A DNA stretch of 64,000 bases from Comamonadaceae bacterium (GCA_027484105.1 JAIXUG010000028.1:310001-374000); one strand, 5' to 3'. Positions 34,854 to 45,031 are shown, numbered from the stretch's first letter. Numbers and translations are program-made. The notes: generated by a model not told the origin, from the letters alone.

Positions 34854-35245
34854 ACGATGCACTGACCGATTTGGCGCTCAATTGCCGCCGCCTGTTTTTG
34901 CGCAACCACACGGTGGACGTGCGCATTGGCGCGCACGACTTTGAAAAACTCGGCCCCCAGCGCATCGTCTTCAATGTGGAGTTGTTCGTGCCCTACAGCG
35001 CGTCCACCCCCACGCAAGACGATCTGGCCGAAGTGGTGGACTATGACTTCATCCGCGAGGTGATCGCCCAACGTGTGGCCCAGGGCCACATCGTGCTGCA
35101 AGAGACTTTGTGCGACGACCTGATGCGCGAGCTGATCGCCCACCCGCAGGTGCAAGCGGTGCGCCTGTCCAGCTGCAAACCCGATGTGTACCCGGACTGC
35201 GAAGCGGTTGGGGTTGAAATTTTTCAAATCAAACCCGCGACATGA
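34850..35245 (+). CDS. Dihydroneopterin aldolase/epimerase family (FolB/FolX), copy 1
   Basis: 131 aa. The FolB fold is shown by DVRIGAHDFEKLGPQRIVFNVEL with the conserved Glu, VVDYDFIREVI, and SSCKPDVY with the catalytic Lys. Known reactions are retro-aldol cleavage of dihydroneopterin (FolB) or epimerisation of its triphosphate (FolX). Which applies to this copy cannot be told. It overlaps the genes before and after by 4 nt each. Confidence 0.88.
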   Translation: MNDALTDLALNCRRLFLRNHTVDVRIGAHDFEKLGPQRIVFNVELFVPYSASTPTQDDLAEVVDYDFIREVIAQRVAQGHIVLQETLCDDLMRELIAHPQVQAVRLSSCKPDVYPDCEAVGVEIFQIKPAT

Positions 35246-35613
35246 AAACCCCCGCCGGACAACAAACCCTGGAGCTGACCGGTTTGCGCTTTGACGCCAA
35301 CCTGGGCATTCTGGAACACGAAAAAACCGATCCGCAACCGATCCAGGTGGATGCCGAACTGAACCTGGGCACACAGCCCCTGCTCCCCAGCGACGACGAC
35401 ATCCATTCGGTGCTGGATTACCGCAAAGTGCGCAAAATCATCATCGACGAATGCACAGCAGAGCACATCAACCTGCTGGAAACATTGATCGGCAAACTCT
35501 CTAACCGCCTGATGCAGTTGCCCGGCGTGTTGGGGGTGCGCGTCAAGATCGCCAAACTTGAAATTTTTGAAGACTGCGAAGTGGCCATTCGCATGGAAAC
35601 CGGACAGTGGTGA
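35242..35613 (+). CDS. Dihydroneopterin aldolase/epimerase family (FolB/FolX), copy 2
   Basis: 123 aa. [33 protein letters not shown], and [19 protein letters not shown] match the same fold as the preceding gene, but the sequence is well diverged and lacks KPxx after the Lys. One copy is probably FolB and the other FolX or a structural partner. It overlaps copy 1 by 4 nt and lies directly before ttcA. Confidence 0.88.
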   Translation: MKTPAGQQTLELTGLRFDANLGILEHEKTDPQPIQVDAELNLGTQPLLPSDDDIHSVLDYRKVRKIIIDECTAEHINLLETLIGKLSNRLMQLPGVLGVRVKIAKLEIFEDCEVAIRMETGQW

Positions 35614-35618
35614 ACCTC

Positions 35619-36557
35619 ATGAACACAGACACAGAAGCAGACAACGCCTGGGTACAAGCGCAAGCCGAATCAGAGGCCGCCAAAGCCCTCAAGATCGAGC
35701 GGGAAACCCACAAGCTTGAAAAACGCCTGTGCCGCCAAATGGGCCAGGCCATCAGCGACTTCAACCTGATCGAAGCGGGCGACCGCATCATGGTTTGCAT
35801 GTCCGGCGGCAAAGACAGCTACGGCATGCTCGACATCCTGCTCAAGATGAAGGCCCGCGCGCCGGTGGACTTTGAGCTGGTGGCGGTCAACCTGGACCAA
35901 AAGCAGCCGGGTTTTCCGGAGCACATCCTGCCCACTTACCTGAAAGAGTTGGGCGTGGAGTTCCACATCGAGACGCAGGACACCTATTCGATCGTGAAGG
36001 ACAAGATCCCCGAAGGCAAAACCATGTGCAGCCTGTGCTCGCGCCTGCGCCGGGGCATTTTGTACCGCGTGGCGCGGGAGCTCAAATGCAACAAGCTGGC
36101 ACTCGGCCACCACCGCGACGACATGCTGCAGACCTTTTTCTTGAACATGTTCTTTGGCGGCAAGCTCAAAGGCATGCCCCCGAAGCTGGTCAGCGACAAC
36201 GGCGAGTTCATGGTCATCCGCCCGCTGGCCTATGTGGCCGAATCTGACCTGATCCGTTGGGCTGCGCACCGACAGTTCCCCATCATCCCGTGCACGCTGT
36301 GTGGCAGCCAAGAGAATTTGCAACGCCTGCAGGTGGGCAATATGCTGCGCGAATGGCAAAAGAAGTACCCCGGCCGGATTGAAAACATGTTCGCGGCTTT
36401 GCAAAATGTGGTGCCCTCGCATTTGATGGACCCCAAGCTGCACGGCTTCAAGGACCTGCAAATCACCGGCATCGAATCTGACGATGGTGACAAGGCGTTT
36501 GACGAAGAGGAGTTCAAGGAAGCGTCCTTGCCGGGGATTCAGGTCATTTCCATGTGA
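35619..36557 (+). CDS. ttcA: tRNA 2-thiocytidine(32) synthetase
   Basis: 312 aa cytosolic enzyme thiolating C32 of certain tRNAs, using ATP and an Fe-S cluster. The PP-loop is [10 protein letters not shown]; the paired cysteines CSLC and CTLCGSQ bind the cluster; [20 protein letters not shown] is the family signature. ATG at 35619 is chosen over GTG codons at 35607/35610. It lies 5 bp after the second folB and is probably in the same operon. Confidence 0.96.
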   Translation: MNTDTEADNAWVQAQAESEAAKALKIERETHKLEKRLCRQMGQAISDFNLIEAGDRIMVCMSGGKDSYGMLDILLKMKARAPVDFELVAVNLDQKQPGFPEHILPTYLKELGVEFHIETQDTYSIVKDKIPEGKTMCSLCSRLRRGILYRVARELKCNKLALGHHRDDMLQTFFLNMFFGGKLKGMPPKLVSDNGEFMVIRPLAYVAESDLIRWAAHRQFPIIPCTLCGSQENLQRLQVGNMLREWQKKYPGRIENMFAALQNVVPSHLMDPKLHGFKDLQITGIESDDGDKAFDEEEFKEASLPGIQVISM

Positions 36558-36577
36558 ACCTTCAGGAGAGCACCTTC

Positions 36578-37207
36578 ATGAACACGATCGTTCGGCGATT
36601 TACCTTGGCCTTGGCCGCAGCGGCCCTGGGTCTGCTGTCGGGCTGTGCTTCGATGCGCTTGATCGACAGCGATGTGATTTCGGTCCCGGCTGTGCCGGCG
36701 GGCATGAGTCTGAAGGGGGCCACTTACCGCTTTGAGCGCCTGCCTTCACAGGTCAACAACCCCGAAGCGGGCTTGGCCGAACAGCAAGCCCAAGCCGCCA
36801 TGACCGCCGTGGGTCTGGTGCGCGACGATGCCCATGCGCAACTGAGCGTGATGGTCGGCTTCAGTGGCAGCAGCTATTTGGCAGACCCCTGGGGTCGACC
36901 TCTCGGCCCAGGTTGGACACCCCACGGCAACATCGTCATCGGCTCGGGCATGGGTCCCGGTTTTGGTTCACACATCGGCTTCGGTGTGGGCATGCGCTTT
37001 CCTCCCCCCACGCACTACCGCCGCGAGGTCAGCCTGATTCTGCGCGACCTGAAGTCAGGCCAGGTGGTTTACGAAACGCGCGCCAGCCACTCCGGCCCGT
37101 GGAGCGACAGCGTGCCAATTTTCGCCACGCTTTTTCAGGCCGCTTTGGCCAACTTTCCCAACCCTCCGCCAGGGATGCGGCGCGTGAACATCGAGGTGCC
37201 ACGCTGA
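36578..37207 (+). CDS. DUF4136 family lipoprotein
   Basis: 209 aa. The signal peptide ends in LLSGCASM (lipobox). The mature domain (FERLPSQVNNPEAGLAEQQ...QAAMTAVGLVRDDAHAQLSV) is typical of DUF4136, with a glycine-rich middle (GSGMGPGFGSHIGFGVGM). Envelope protein of unknown role. ATG at 36578 has AGGAGAG at 36564. It follows ttcA by 20 bp. Confidence 0.85.
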   Translation: MNTIVRRFTLALAAAALGLLSGCASMRLIDSDVISVPAVPAGMSLKGATYRFERLPSQVNNPEAGLAEQQAQAAMTAVGLVRDDAHAQLSVMVGFSGSSYLADPWGRPLGPGWTPHGNIVIGSGMGPGFGSHIGFGVGMRFPPPTHYRREVSLILRDLKSGQVVYETRASHSGPWSDSVPIFATLFQAALANFPNPPPGMRRVNIEVPR

Positions 37208-37221
37208 GTGCATCACACCCC

Positions 37222-37866
37222 ATGGAAGTGACCCGAATTTTGGCGATACGCCACGGAGAAACCGCTTGGAACGTGGACACCCGTTTGCAAGGCCATCTGG
37301 ACATTCCCCTCAACGAAACAGGCCTGCGCCAAGCTGAACACTTGGGCCGTGCCCTGTCTGAGCGTGAGACGGTCGATGCCATTTATGCAAGTGACTTGTC
37401 TCGGGCCCACGCCACGGCGCAAGCGATTGGCCGGTGGATGGGCCAAACCGTTCAGACCCACGAAGGCCTGCGGGAAAGGCATTTTGGCGTTTTCCAGGGC
37501 CGCACATTTGCCGAAGTGGAAACCCAACTGCCCGATCACGCCTTGCAATGGCGCAAACGGGTGCCCGACTGGACGCCACCCGGCGGCGGTGAGTCTTTGC
37601 TGAGCCTGCAAGCGCGCATTCTGGCGGCTGTCAACGCGTTGGCGGCACAGCACACCGGACAGCAAATCGTGCTGGTGGCCCATGGCGGTGTGCTCGACAT
37701 CTTGTACCGGGCGGCCGCCCGACTCGACCTCCAAGCTGCCAGGACCTGGCAACTGGCCAACACCGCCATCAACCGCTTGCTGTGGACACCTCAGGGGCTG
37801 AGCTTGGTGGGCTGGGGCGACACATCCCACCTGGATGCACTGGCCCGAGACGAATCGTCTTTATAG
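37222..37866 (+). CDS. Histidine phosphatase family protein
   Basis: 214 aa phosphoglycerate-mutase-fold phosphatase. IRHGETAWN holds the nucleophile His, [11 protein letters not shown] the Arg, ERHFGVFQG the acid Glu, and [10 protein letters not shown] the second His. The substrate is unknown. ATG at 37222 lies 14 bp after the lipoprotein stop. Its 3' end overlaps htpX by 6 nt in convergent orientation. Confidence 0.93.
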   Translation: MEVTRILAIRHGETAWNVDTRLQGHLDIPLNETGLRQAEHLGRALSERETVDAIYASDLSRAHATAQAIGRWMGQTVQTHEGLRERHFGVFQGRTFAEVETQLPDHALQWRKRVPDWTPPGGGESLLSLQARILAAVNALAAQHTGQQIVLVAHGGVLDILYRAAARLDLQAARTWQLANTAINRLLWTPQGLSLVGWGDTSHLDALARDESSL

Positions 37867-38736
37867 GGCGCTGTTCTTGAGCACCTCGATGCGCTGCTCA
37901 ATGGGGGGGTGGGTGCTGAACAACTGACCAATGCCGCCTGCAATGCCCATGGCCGATATGGTTTTGGGCAACTCGGCGGTGTGCACACCACCCAGTCGCG
38001 CCAGGGCATTGATCATGGGCTGCTTGCGGCCCATCAGCTTGGCGGCACCCGCATCGGCACGGAACTCCCGCTGGCGGCTGAACCAGGCCACGATCATCGC
38101 GGCGGCAAAGCCCAGGATGATGTCCATCACGATGGTGGTCACGTAATAACCGATGCCGGGGCCGGTGTTTTCGCTGTCACCCTTGCGCAAAAAGCTGTCC
38201 ACCGCGTAGCCCACCACGCGCGAGATGAACACCACAAAGGTGTTCATGACGCCCTGGATCAGGGTCATGGTGACCATGTCGCCATTGGCGATGTGGGCCA
38301 CTTCGTGGCCGATGACCGCTTCGATTTCTTCGTGCGTCATGTTATGCAACAAGCCCGTGGACACGGCCACCAGGGCCGAGTCACGGAAAGCGCCGGTGGC
38401 AAACGCATTGGGGTCCCCCTCAAAGATGCCGACTTCGGGCATGCCGATGCCGGCTTTGTCCGCGAACTTGCGCACCGTGTCCACTATCCAGGCTTCGTCG
38501 GCACTGGCGGGTTGGTGGATGACCTTGACACCCGAGGTCCACTTGGCCATGGGCTTGCTGATCAGCAAGGAAATGATGGCACCGCCAAAGCCCATGATGA
38601 GGGCAAAACCCAGCAAGGCGCCCAGGTTCAGGCCATTGGCTGTCAGGAACCGGTTGACGCCCAGCAGGTTGGCCACAATGCCCAGCACCAGCACGACGGC
38701 CAGGTTGGTCATGACGAAGAGAAAAATGCGTTTCAT
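37861..38736 (-). CDS. htpX: Membrane protease HtpX
   Basis: 291 aa inner-membrane zinc metalloprotease (M48B) acting in membrane protein quality control. Two N-terminal transmembrane helices (~6-24 and ~35-55), the zinc motif [13 protein letters not shown], two more hydrophobic segments, and a C-terminal [13 protein letters not shown] motif are present. ATG at 38736 is used instead of GTG at 38748. No sigma32-type promoter was recognised by eye. Confidence 0.96.
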   Translation of the reverse strand: MKRIFLFVMTNLAVVLVLGIVANLLGVNRFLTANGLNLGALLGFALIMGFGGAIISLLISKPMAKWTSGVKVIHQPASADEAWIVDTVRKFADKAGIGMPEVGIFEGDPNAFATGAFRDSALVAVSTGLLHNMTHEEIEAVIGHEVAHIANGDMVTMTLIQGVMNTFVVFISRVVGYAVDSFLRKGDSENTGPGIGYYVTTIVMDIILGFAAAMIVAWFSRQREFRADAGAAKLMGRKQPMINALARLGGVHTAELPKTISAMGIAGGIGQLFSTHPPIEQRIEVLKNSAL

Positions 38737-38806
38737 GTTCAGTTTCACTTTCAGCCCGAAAGAAGCGGGCGCTTGGGATCGAATATTAGGGTGTCAAAGG
38801 GCAAAA

Positions 38807-39652
38807 TCAAGACCGGGGCGCGATTTCCGCCCTGTCGTATGGTTTTTCAGCCGGGGCTGGCACCCGGCGCGGGCGAAACACGCTGGCATCGGCATAAAAA
38901 GCCGGATCTGCATTGGCCGGCCACCAGCCGGGCACACCCAGCATGGGCAGTGGACTGAAGGGCTTGCGCGCCAGTTTTTCCGGCGTCAGGTCTTGCGCCA
39001 GCCAGACGTCGACCTGCTCGGGCGGGACTTCGGCGGGCACACGCCACAAATGCACCGTGATGGACTTGTAAGGCTGAACGGCTTTTTCCAGCGCCGCATG
39101 GCCAAATGCCCACAGCCGTGTGTGCGCCCAATCACCGCGCAACTCAAGGAAAGCATCCCGCCAGCGGTGCTCGGTGAGCGCTGCCCACAGGGCATTGGAA
39201 GGCTGGATCAAGAGTGCGTTTTCGTCGAACACGGTGGCGGCATCGCGCACCGGCCCCCGCACCTGACCCACCCCGGCGCGCGCGATTTCACGGGCCTGCA
39301 ATTGGTTCAGCCGCTTTTTGGCCAAGGGAAAGTGCATCCAGCACAGGGCGTTGAAGAAATCGTGCAAACCTTCGCGGGTGGGCACCTGGCCAGTGGCGAA
39401 GATGAAGTCTTCATAGGCCTGGCCGTCCGGCAAGTCGGCTTGCGGCACAAAGCGCACCGGGGCCAAGCCGGTCTGGTCCAGGGCCTGCGCCTGGGGACAA
39501 CCCGATGCAATTTGACGAGCGATCGGCTCGCCCACAGTGCGCCATGGCGCCAGCCAAGGGGCTGTCCAATCGATGTCAGGCACGGCCAGTGAGGTGGCTG
39601 ACTCGCAGCGGCTGCCCAGCCGGTTGGGGTTCAGGCGGACACCAGGCGCCAC
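38807..39652 (-). CDS. DUF3025 family protein
   Basis: 281 aa from the GTG at 39652; an alternative GTG at 39583 would give ~258 aa and starts nearer the conserved region ([13 protein letters not shown]). [25 protein letters not shown] and [18 protein letters not shown] text are typical of DUF3025, a proteobacterial family of unknown function. It is downstream of pyrC; with the longer start the two overlap by 22 nt. Confidence 0.82.
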   Translation of the reverse strand: MAPGVRLNPNRLGSRCESATSLAVPDIDWTAPWLAPWRTVGEPIARQIASGCPQAQALDQTGLAPVRFVPQADLPDGQAYEDFIFATGQVPTREGLHDFFNALCWMHFPLAKKRLNQLQAREIARAGVGQVRGPVRDAATVFDENALLIQPSNALWAALTEHRWRDAFLELRGDWAHTRLWAFGHAALEKAVQPYKSITVHLWRVPAEVPPEQVDVWLAQDLTPEKLARKPFSPLPMLGVPGWWPANADPAFYADASVFRPRRVPAPAEKPYDRAEIAPRS

Positions 39653-40668
39653 GGCAGGCTCTCACCGGAGCGCAAGGGCTTGAGTTCAGCCTCGCCAAAC
39701 GCGTAGCTCTCGGGCGGCGTCCAGTTTTCCCGGCGCAAGGTGATGCGGTCGGTGTTGCGTGGCAGACCATAAAAATCAGGGCCAAACCCGCTGGCGAATC
39801 CCTCCAGCTTGTCCAGAGCGCCCGCTTGGTCAAAGGCCTCGGCGTACATCTCGATGGCGGCATGGGCCGTGTAGCAACCGGCGCAGCCCGTGGCGTGCTC
39901 TTTCAGGTGGGCCGGATGGGGCGCACTGTCGGTGCCCAAAAAGAAACGGGGGTCCCCAGAAGTGGCGGCCTTGACCAGGGCCTGGCGGTGCGTCTCGCGC
40001 TTGAGCACAGGCAAGCAGTAGTAATGCGGGCGAATGCCCCCCGTGAAGATGGCGTTGCGGTTGTACAGCAAATGGTGCACGGTGATGGTGGCCGCCAGGT
40101 TGCTGTCGGCTGCGGACACGTACTGCACCGCCTCGGAGGTGGTGATGTGTTCCATCACGATTTTGAGCGCCGGAAAATCCCTGCGCAACGGCATCAAGTG
40201 CCGCTCAATGAACACCGCTTCACGGTCAAACAAGTCGATGTCGGAGGTGGTGACTTCGCCATGCACCAAGAGCAACACACCTTCGCGCTGCATGGCTTCG
40301 AGCACGGGGTAGATCTTGCGCAGATCGGTCACGCCCGCATCGCTGTTGGTGGTGGCACCGGCCGGGTACAACTTGCAAGCCACTACACCTGAGGCCTTGG
40401 CGCGGGCAATCTCTGCCGGGTCCAGGTTGTCGGTGAGGTAGAGCGTCATCAAGGGCTCAAAGGCCATGCCCTGGGGCACGGCCGCCAAGATGCGCTGCTT
40501 GTAAGCCAGCGCTTGCGCAGCCGTGGTCACAGGCGGCTTGAGGTTGGGCATGATGATGGCGCGGGCAAATTGCGCAGCGGTGTGGGGCACCACCACGTTC
40601 AGGGCGGCGCCATCGCGCACATGCAGGTGCCAGTCGTCTGGCCGGATGAGGGTGAGTTCTTGGGTCAT
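39631..40668 (-). CDS. pyrC: Dihydroorotase
   Basis: 345 aa, class II dihydroorotase, third step of pyrimidine synthesis (carbamoyl-aspartate to dihydroorotate). [10 protein letters not shown] gives the first zinc His pair, [13 protein letters not shown] carries the bridging Lys region, LLVHGEVT and MEHITT later His ligands, and LGTDSAPHP the catalytic Asp. The cytosolic homodimeric type is expected from the length. Confidence 0.96.
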   Translation of the reverse strand: MTQELTLIRPDDWHLHVRDGAALNVVVPHTAAQFARAIIMPNLKPPVTTAAQALAYKQRILAAVPQGMAFEPLMTLYLTDNLDPAEIARAKASGVVACKLYPAGATTNSDAGVTDLRKIYPVLEAMQREGVLLLVHGEVTTSDIDLFDREAVFIERHLMPLRRDFPALKIVMEHITTSEAVQYVSAADSNLAATITVHHLLYNRNAIFTGGIRPHYYCLPVLKRETHRQALVKAATSGDPRFFLGTDSAPHPAHLKEHATGCAGCYTAHAAIEMYAEAFDQAGALDKLEGFASGFGPDFYGLPRNTDRITLRRENWTPPESYAFGEAELKPLRSGESLPWRLVSA

Positions 40669-40745
40669 GGGGCGTATTGTCGCAAACCTGTCACTGAGGC
40701 TGTGGCTTTGTCCCGGCTTGGCATAGGAGAACTAGCCCGAACGGT

Positions 40746-40824
40746 ACCAGAGGCAGGGCCACGGGCCGGGGCTCATACTCGCTTCGCTCGCCAAATCGCC
40801 CCAACCCGTGACCCCACCTCTGGT
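40746..40824. repeat. Large imperfect inverted repeat
   Basis: The 20-base arms ACCAGAGGCAGGGCCACGGG (40746-40765) and CCCGTGACCCCACCTCTGGT (40805-40824) pair at 16 of 20 positions, around a 39-base loop with a further GGGGC/GCCCC pairing. It lies between pyrC and the ABC ATPase, just after the latter's stop on the minus strand. No T-run. Possible REP-like element or Rho-assisted terminator. Confidence 0.5.
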
Positions 40825-40848
40825 GCGAAGGTTTGGACTCGACTGGCC

Positions 40849-41604
40849 TCAATGCCCGAGGATCTTGGACAAAAAGTCCTGCGCCCGATCGGTCTGCGGC
40901 GCATCAAAGAACTGCTGGGGCGGGGCTTGTTCCACCACCTGGCCTTGGTCCATGAAGATCACGCGGTCGGCCACCGCCTTGGCAAAGCCCATCTCGTGCG
41001 TCACGCACAGCATGGTCATGCCCTGGCTGGTCAGCTCGATCATCACGTCCAGCACTTCCTTGATCATTTCAGGGTCGAGGGCCGAGGTGGGCTCATCGAA
41101 CAGCATGATCTTGGGCGTCAAACACAAGGCACGGGCAATCGCCACGCGCTGCTGCTGACCGCCAGACAACTGCAAGGGGTACTTGTTGGCGTGCTCGGCA
41201 ATGCGCACGCGCTCGAGTTGCACCATGGCTTTGTCGATGGCTTCCTTGCGCGGCATCTTGGCCACCCAGGTGGGCGACAGGATCAGGTTTTCCATCACCG
41301 TCAGGTGCGGGAACAGGTTGAACTGCTGGAACACCATGCCCACTTCGCGGCGCACCTGGTCGATGCCCTTCAGATCATCGCCCAGCACGGTGCCGTCCAC
41401 GGTGAGGGTCCCTTCCTGGTATTCCTCCAGGGCGTTGATGCAACGGATCAGGGTGGATTTGCCCGAGCCCGAGGGGCCGCAAATGACGACTTTTTCGCCT
41501 TTGGCGAACTGCAGGTTCACATCGCGCAGCACGTGGTAGCCATTGCTGGCATACCACTTGTTCACGCCTTTGAACTCAATGATGGGGTTAGCGTTGGTGG
41601 TCAT
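40849..41604 (-). CDS. Polar amino-acid ABC transporter, ATP-binding protein
   Basis: 251 aa, GlnQ/AapP class ATPase. Walker A GPSGSGKST, Q-loop VFQQFNLFPHLTVMEN, signature LSGGQQQRVAIARAL, Walker B IMLFDEPTSALDPE and the H-loop VTHEMGFA are complete. It powers uptake with the two permeases encoded just upstream (13-bp gap). It is last in the aapJQMP-like operon. Confidence 0.95.
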   Translation of the reverse strand: MTTNANPIIEFKGVNKWYASNGYHVLRDVNLQFAKGEKVVICGPSGSGKSTLIRCINALEEYQEGTLTVDGTVLGDDLKGIDQVRREVGMVFQQFNLFPHLTVMENLILSPTWVAKMPRKEAIDKAMVQLERVRIAEHANKYPLQLSGGQQQRVAIARALCLTPKIMLFDEPTSALDPEMIKEVLDVMIELTSQGMTMLCVTHEMGFAKAVADRVIFMDQGQVVEQAPPQQFFDAPQTDRAQDFLSKILGH

Positions 41605-41617
41605 AGGGGTCTTTCGA

Positions 41618-42718
41618 TCAGCGAACTTTGCTCACGGCCGTGCGCTCTTCGATCCACAGGCTGTAGCGCGACATGGCAAAGCAGAACGCGAAATAAATGA
41701 AGGTGATGAAGAGGTAGGCTTCGATCTTGAAGGGGCGCCAGTCGGCATCCGAGTTGAGCGCCAGACCCAAGGCCCCTGTGAGTTCATACAAGGAAACGAT
41801 GGTCACCAAAGAAGTGTCCTTGAACAGGCCAATGAAGGTGTTCATGATGGAGGGCACCACGGTGGCCAAGGCTTGCGGCAACACGATCATGCGCTGGGTT
41901 TGCCAGTAGCTCAGCCCCAATGTGGCCGCCGCTTCGGTCTGGCCCTTGGGCAAAGCCTGCAAGCCGCCGCGAATCACCTCGGCCATGTAGGCGGCAGAGA
42001 ACAAGGTGATGCCCACCACCACACGCACCAGCACGTCGATCTTCACGCCCTCGGGCATGAACAAGGGCAGCATGAACGAGGCCATGAACAACACGGTGAT
42101 CAAGGGCACGCCACGGATCAGCTCCACATACAAGGTACACAAGGCCTTGATGGCGGGCATGTTCGAGCGTCGGCCCAGCGCCACAAAGATGGCCAGCGGA
42201 AAGGCCAGGGTCATCGAGATCACGGTGAGCATGACCGTGAGCGGAAAGCCGCCCCATTGGTCGGTGTCCACCTCGGTCAGACCCATCCAGCCGCCCTTCA
42301 TGAGGATGAAATAAACCACCAGCATGAGGGCCCAAATCAAAGGCAAAGCCTTGTTCCAAAAACGCGGCATGCAACTGATGACCACCACGCCCAGCATCAG
42401 GGCCGTGGCGATCACTGGACGCCAATGCTCGGCCTCCGGGTAGCGCCCCATCACGATCAAACGGCCTTTTTCGGTGATCACCCCCCAGCAAGCCCCCACG
42501 CCGCGCACGTCGTTACAAGCTTGCAGATTGGCGCCAAACACAGCGTGCAGCAGCGCCCAGTCCAAGGACGCCATCAACGTCCAGGCTCCCAGCGCCAACA
42601 GCACCACGGTCATCACGCTGTTGCTGGCACTCGAAAACAAGTTGACACGCAGCCAGGCCATGGGGCCTGCGCTTCGACCCGGCATGGGGCGGGCCTCGAT
42701 GGATTTGAAAATATGCAT
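41618..42718 (-). CDS. Amino-acid ABC transporter permease (AapM-like)
   Basis: 366 aa inner-membrane protein. An N-terminal extension with several membrane helices (~25-130) precedes the HisM-type permease core (GGFPLTVMLTVISMTLAFP) and the EAA loop EAAATLGLSYWQTQRMIVLPQA. Length and the long N-terminus are typical of AapM/BztC rather than short HisM proteins. ATG at 42718 is 1 bp from the stop of the upstream permease gene. Confidence 0.93.
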   Translation of the reverse strand: MHIFKSIEARPMPGRSAGPMAWLRVNLFSSASNSVMTVVLLALGAWTLMASLDWALLHAVFGANLQACNDVRGVGACWGVITEKGRLIVMGRYPEAEHWRPVIATALMLGVVVISCMPRFWNKALPLIWALMLVVYFILMKGGWMGLTEVDTDQWGGFPLTVMLTVISMTLAFPLAIFVALGRRSNMPAIKALCTLYVELIRGVPLITVLFMASFMLPLFMPEGVKIDVLVRVVVGITLFSAAYMAEVIRGGLQALPKGQTEAAATLGLSYWQTQRMIVLPQALATVVPSIMNTFIGLFKDTSLVTIVSLYELTGALGLALNSDADWRPFKIEAYLFITFIYFAFCFAMSRYSLWIEERTAVSKVR

Positions 42719-42719
42719 G

Positions 42720-43919
42720 TCAGCGCTCCTGGATGGCGGCACTGGCGTTGAACCAGTTCATGAGGGCCGAAGTGATCAGGGACAAGGTCAGGTAAACCAG
42801 CATCACGATGGACAACGCTTCGATCGCGCGGCCCGTCTGGTTGAGGGTGGTGTTGGCAATCGAGACCAGCTCGGGGTACCCAATGGCCACGGCCAAGGAT
42901 GAGTTTTTGGTCAGGTTCAAGTACTGACTGGTCAGTGGCGGAATGATCACGCGAAGGGCCTGTGGCAGCACCACAAGACGCATGGACTGACTTTTGCTCA
43001 GACCCAAAGAGGCCGCCGCCTCGTGCTGTCCCAAAGACACCGATGCGATGCCCGAGCGCACGACTTCGGCGATGAAGGCGGCCGTGTAAAACACCAGGCC
43101 AAACAACAGGGCCATGAATTCGGGGCTGAATGCACCGCCGTCTTCGATCTGGAAATCACCCACCTTGGGCAGGTCCCATTCGGTCGGGGCGCCACCGGCC
43201 AACCAACCCAGAACAGACAAGCCCAGAACGGCGGCCAAAGCCACCCACAAAACGGGACGCGGGTGTCCTGTTCGGTCGAAATGCGCGCGCGCCACCCGAC
43301 GGTAATACAGTCCAAAGACCAAGCCCAACAGGGCACCCACCAGGGCCAGTGTCTGCCCCAACTGCCAAACCGGCCAGGGGAATGAAATGCCGTTTTTGCT
43401 CAGGTAGAAATGGCCGACATTCCAGGCGTTTTCCAGATCCGGCAAGGCTTCGGCAAACACCAAATACCAAATCAGCAATTGCAGATAAACCGGTACGTTG
43501 CGGAAAAACTCCACAAAGGCGTAACAGATCTTTTGCACCAAAAAGTTGGCTGAAAAGCGCCCGACGCCAATGAGCACGCCCAGCACGGTGGCCAGCGCAA
43601 TGCCGATGACGGCCACCTTCAAGGTGTTGAGCATGCCGATGGCAAACGCGACAAAGTAAGAGCTGTTGTGCGCGTAATCGATCACCGTCTCGCTGATGTC
43701 AAAGCCAAAGGGCTGAAACAAAAAGTCATAGCCGCTTTGGATGCCGCGCAAACGCATATTGGCCAGCGTGTTGCGCACCAGCAAGGCCACCAGCGCAAAA
43801 GCCGACAAAATCGCGACGATCTGGTAAATGACCGAACGCCCTTCACGGCTACGCCACGAAATGGTCCGGCTTTTCTTCTCGGGTGAGGGCCTGGCCTCGG
43901 TCATTGAAAAATGGGACAT
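42720..43919 (-). CDS. Amino-acid ABC transporter permease (AapQ-like)
   Basis: 399 aa inner-membrane protein. A transmembrane helix near ~35-50, then SYFVAFAIGMLNTLKVAVIGI (first permease helix), a large insertion with extra helices (~170-250), and the EAA loop HEAAASLGLSKSQSMRLVVLP. The insertion is typical of AapQ/BztB. It pairs with the AapM-like protein. ATG at 43919 has AGGCAGAA upstream; ATG 43904 is an alternative. Confidence 0.93.
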   Translation of the reverse strand: MSHFSMTEARPSPEKKSRTISWRSREGRSVIYQIVAILSAFALVALLVRNTLANMRLRGIQSGYDFLFQPFGFDISETVIDYAHNSSYFVAFAIGMLNTLKVAVIGIALATVLGVLIGVGRFSANFLVQKICYAFVEFFRNVPVYLQLLIWYLVFAEALPDLENAWNVGHFYLSKNGISFPWPVWQLGQTLALVGALLGLVFGLYYRRVARAHFDRTGHPRPVLWVALAAVLGLSVLGWLAGGAPTEWDLPKVGDFQIEDGGAFSPEFMALLFGLVFYTAAFIAEVVRSGIASVSLGQHEAAASLGLSKSQSMRLVVLPQALRVIIPPLTSQYLNLTKNSSLAVAIGYPELVSIANTTLNQTGRAIEALSIVMLVYLTLSLITSALMNWFNASAAIQER

Positions 43920-43948
43920 GATTTCTGCCTGAATAAAGACGAACTGAC

Positions 43949-43976
43949 AAAAAATACGCCCCATCAAGGGGCGTAT
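43949..43976 (-). terminator. Intercistronic terminator/attenuator after the binding-protein gene
   Basis: On the minus strand: stem ATACGCCCC/GGGGCGTAT (9 bp) followed by TTTTTT. It lies between the substrate-binding-protein gene and the first permease gene, where partial termination would give more binding protein than permease. Confidence 0.8.
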
Positions 43977-44002
43977 TCAGTGCCTTCAAATGAGGCAGGA
44001 CA

Positions 44003-45031
44003 TCAACGCAGGGGTGCCGAGTACAGCAAGCCGCCCTGGTTCCATTGACGGTTCATGCCGCGTGGCAGGTTGATGGATGTCTTGGGGCCCACATTGCGCT
44101 CAAAGATCTCACCGTAGTTGCCAGTGACCTTGATGGCGCGGTAGAGCCACTCTTTGTCCAAGCCCAAGTGCTTGCCCAGGTCTTCGGTCACGCCCAACAA
44201 ACGGCCCACTTGGGGGTTGTCGCTGGTCTTCATCTGGTCCACGTTGGCTTGGGTGATGCCGTACTCTTCGGCTTCGATCAAACCAGCCAAGACCCACTTG
44301 TTGATGGCCAACCACTCGTCGTCACCACGGCGAACCATGGGGCCCAGAGGCTCTTTGGAGACCAGGTCGGGCAAGATCACGTGAGCTGAAGGGTCCTTGG
44401 CTTCCTTGGCGCGCACCGAGGCCAGGCCCGATGTGTCGGTGGTGTAAGCCTGGCAACGGCCAGCAAAGTAAGCGCCAGTGGCAGCTTCGACTTTTTCAAA
44501 CACCACTGGCTTCAAGTTGAGCTTGTAGGTGCGTGAGTAATCGGTCAGGTTTTTCTCGGTGGTGGTGCCGGACTGCACACAGACCGTGGCGCCCTTGAGT
44601 TGCTTGGCGCTGGTGATCTTGCCTTTGGGCACCATGAAGCCCTGGCCGTCGTAGTAGTTCACGCCCGCAAAGTGCAGACCCAAAGAGGCGTCACGGCTGA
44701 GTGTGCTGGTGCTGTTGCGGGCCAACACGTCGATTTCACCAGACTGCAGGGCAGTGAAACGCTGCTGGGCCGTCAGTGGCACGTACTTGACTTTGGTGGG
44801 GTCGCTCAAAACAGCGGCCGCCACGGCACGGCAGTGGTCCACGTCCAGACCCGACCAGTTGCCACTGGAATCGGCAGCCGAGAAACCGGCCAAACCGGTG
44901 TTGACGCCGCAAACAATCTGACCGCGTTGTTTGATTTGGTCCAGGGTCTTGCCTGCCATCGCGGAAGTCGCGGCCAACAAGCCCGCGGCAGCCAGGACGG
45001 AGCCAATCACAGTGTGCGCATATTTCTTCAT
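44003..45031 (-). CDS. Amino-acid ABC transporter substrate-binding protein (AapJ-like)
   Basis: 342 aa periplasmic binding protein. Signal peptide MKKYAHTVIGSVLAAAGLLA...AMAG. The mature family 3 solute-binding domain begins KTLDQIKQRGQIVCGVNTGL; GEIDVLARNSTSTLSRDASLG and the long C-terminus RGMNRQWNQGGLLYS are characteristic of AapJ/BztA. Probable ligands are general L-amino acids or glutamate/aspartate. ATG at 45031 has GAGGAAA upstream. It is first in the operon and preceded by a 282-bp region without genes that holds the promoter; no clear site was found there. Confidence 0.93.
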   Translation of the reverse strand: MKKYAHTVIGSVLAAAGLLAATSAMAGKTLDQIKQRGQIVCGVNTGLAGFSAADSSGNWSGLDVDHCRAVAAAVLSDPTKVKYVPLTAQQRFTALQSGEIDVLARNSTSTLSRDASLGLHFAGVNYYDGQGFMVPKGKITSAKQLKGATVCVQSGTTTEKNLTDYSRTYKLNLKPVVFEKVEAATGAYFAGRCQAYTTDTSGLASVRAKEAKDPSAHVILPDLVSKEPLGPMVRRGDDEWLAINKWVLAGLIEAEEYGITQANVDQMKTSDNPQVGRLLGVTEDLGKHLGLDKEWLYRAIKVTGNYGEIFERNVGPKTSINLPRGMNRQWNQGGLLYSAPLR

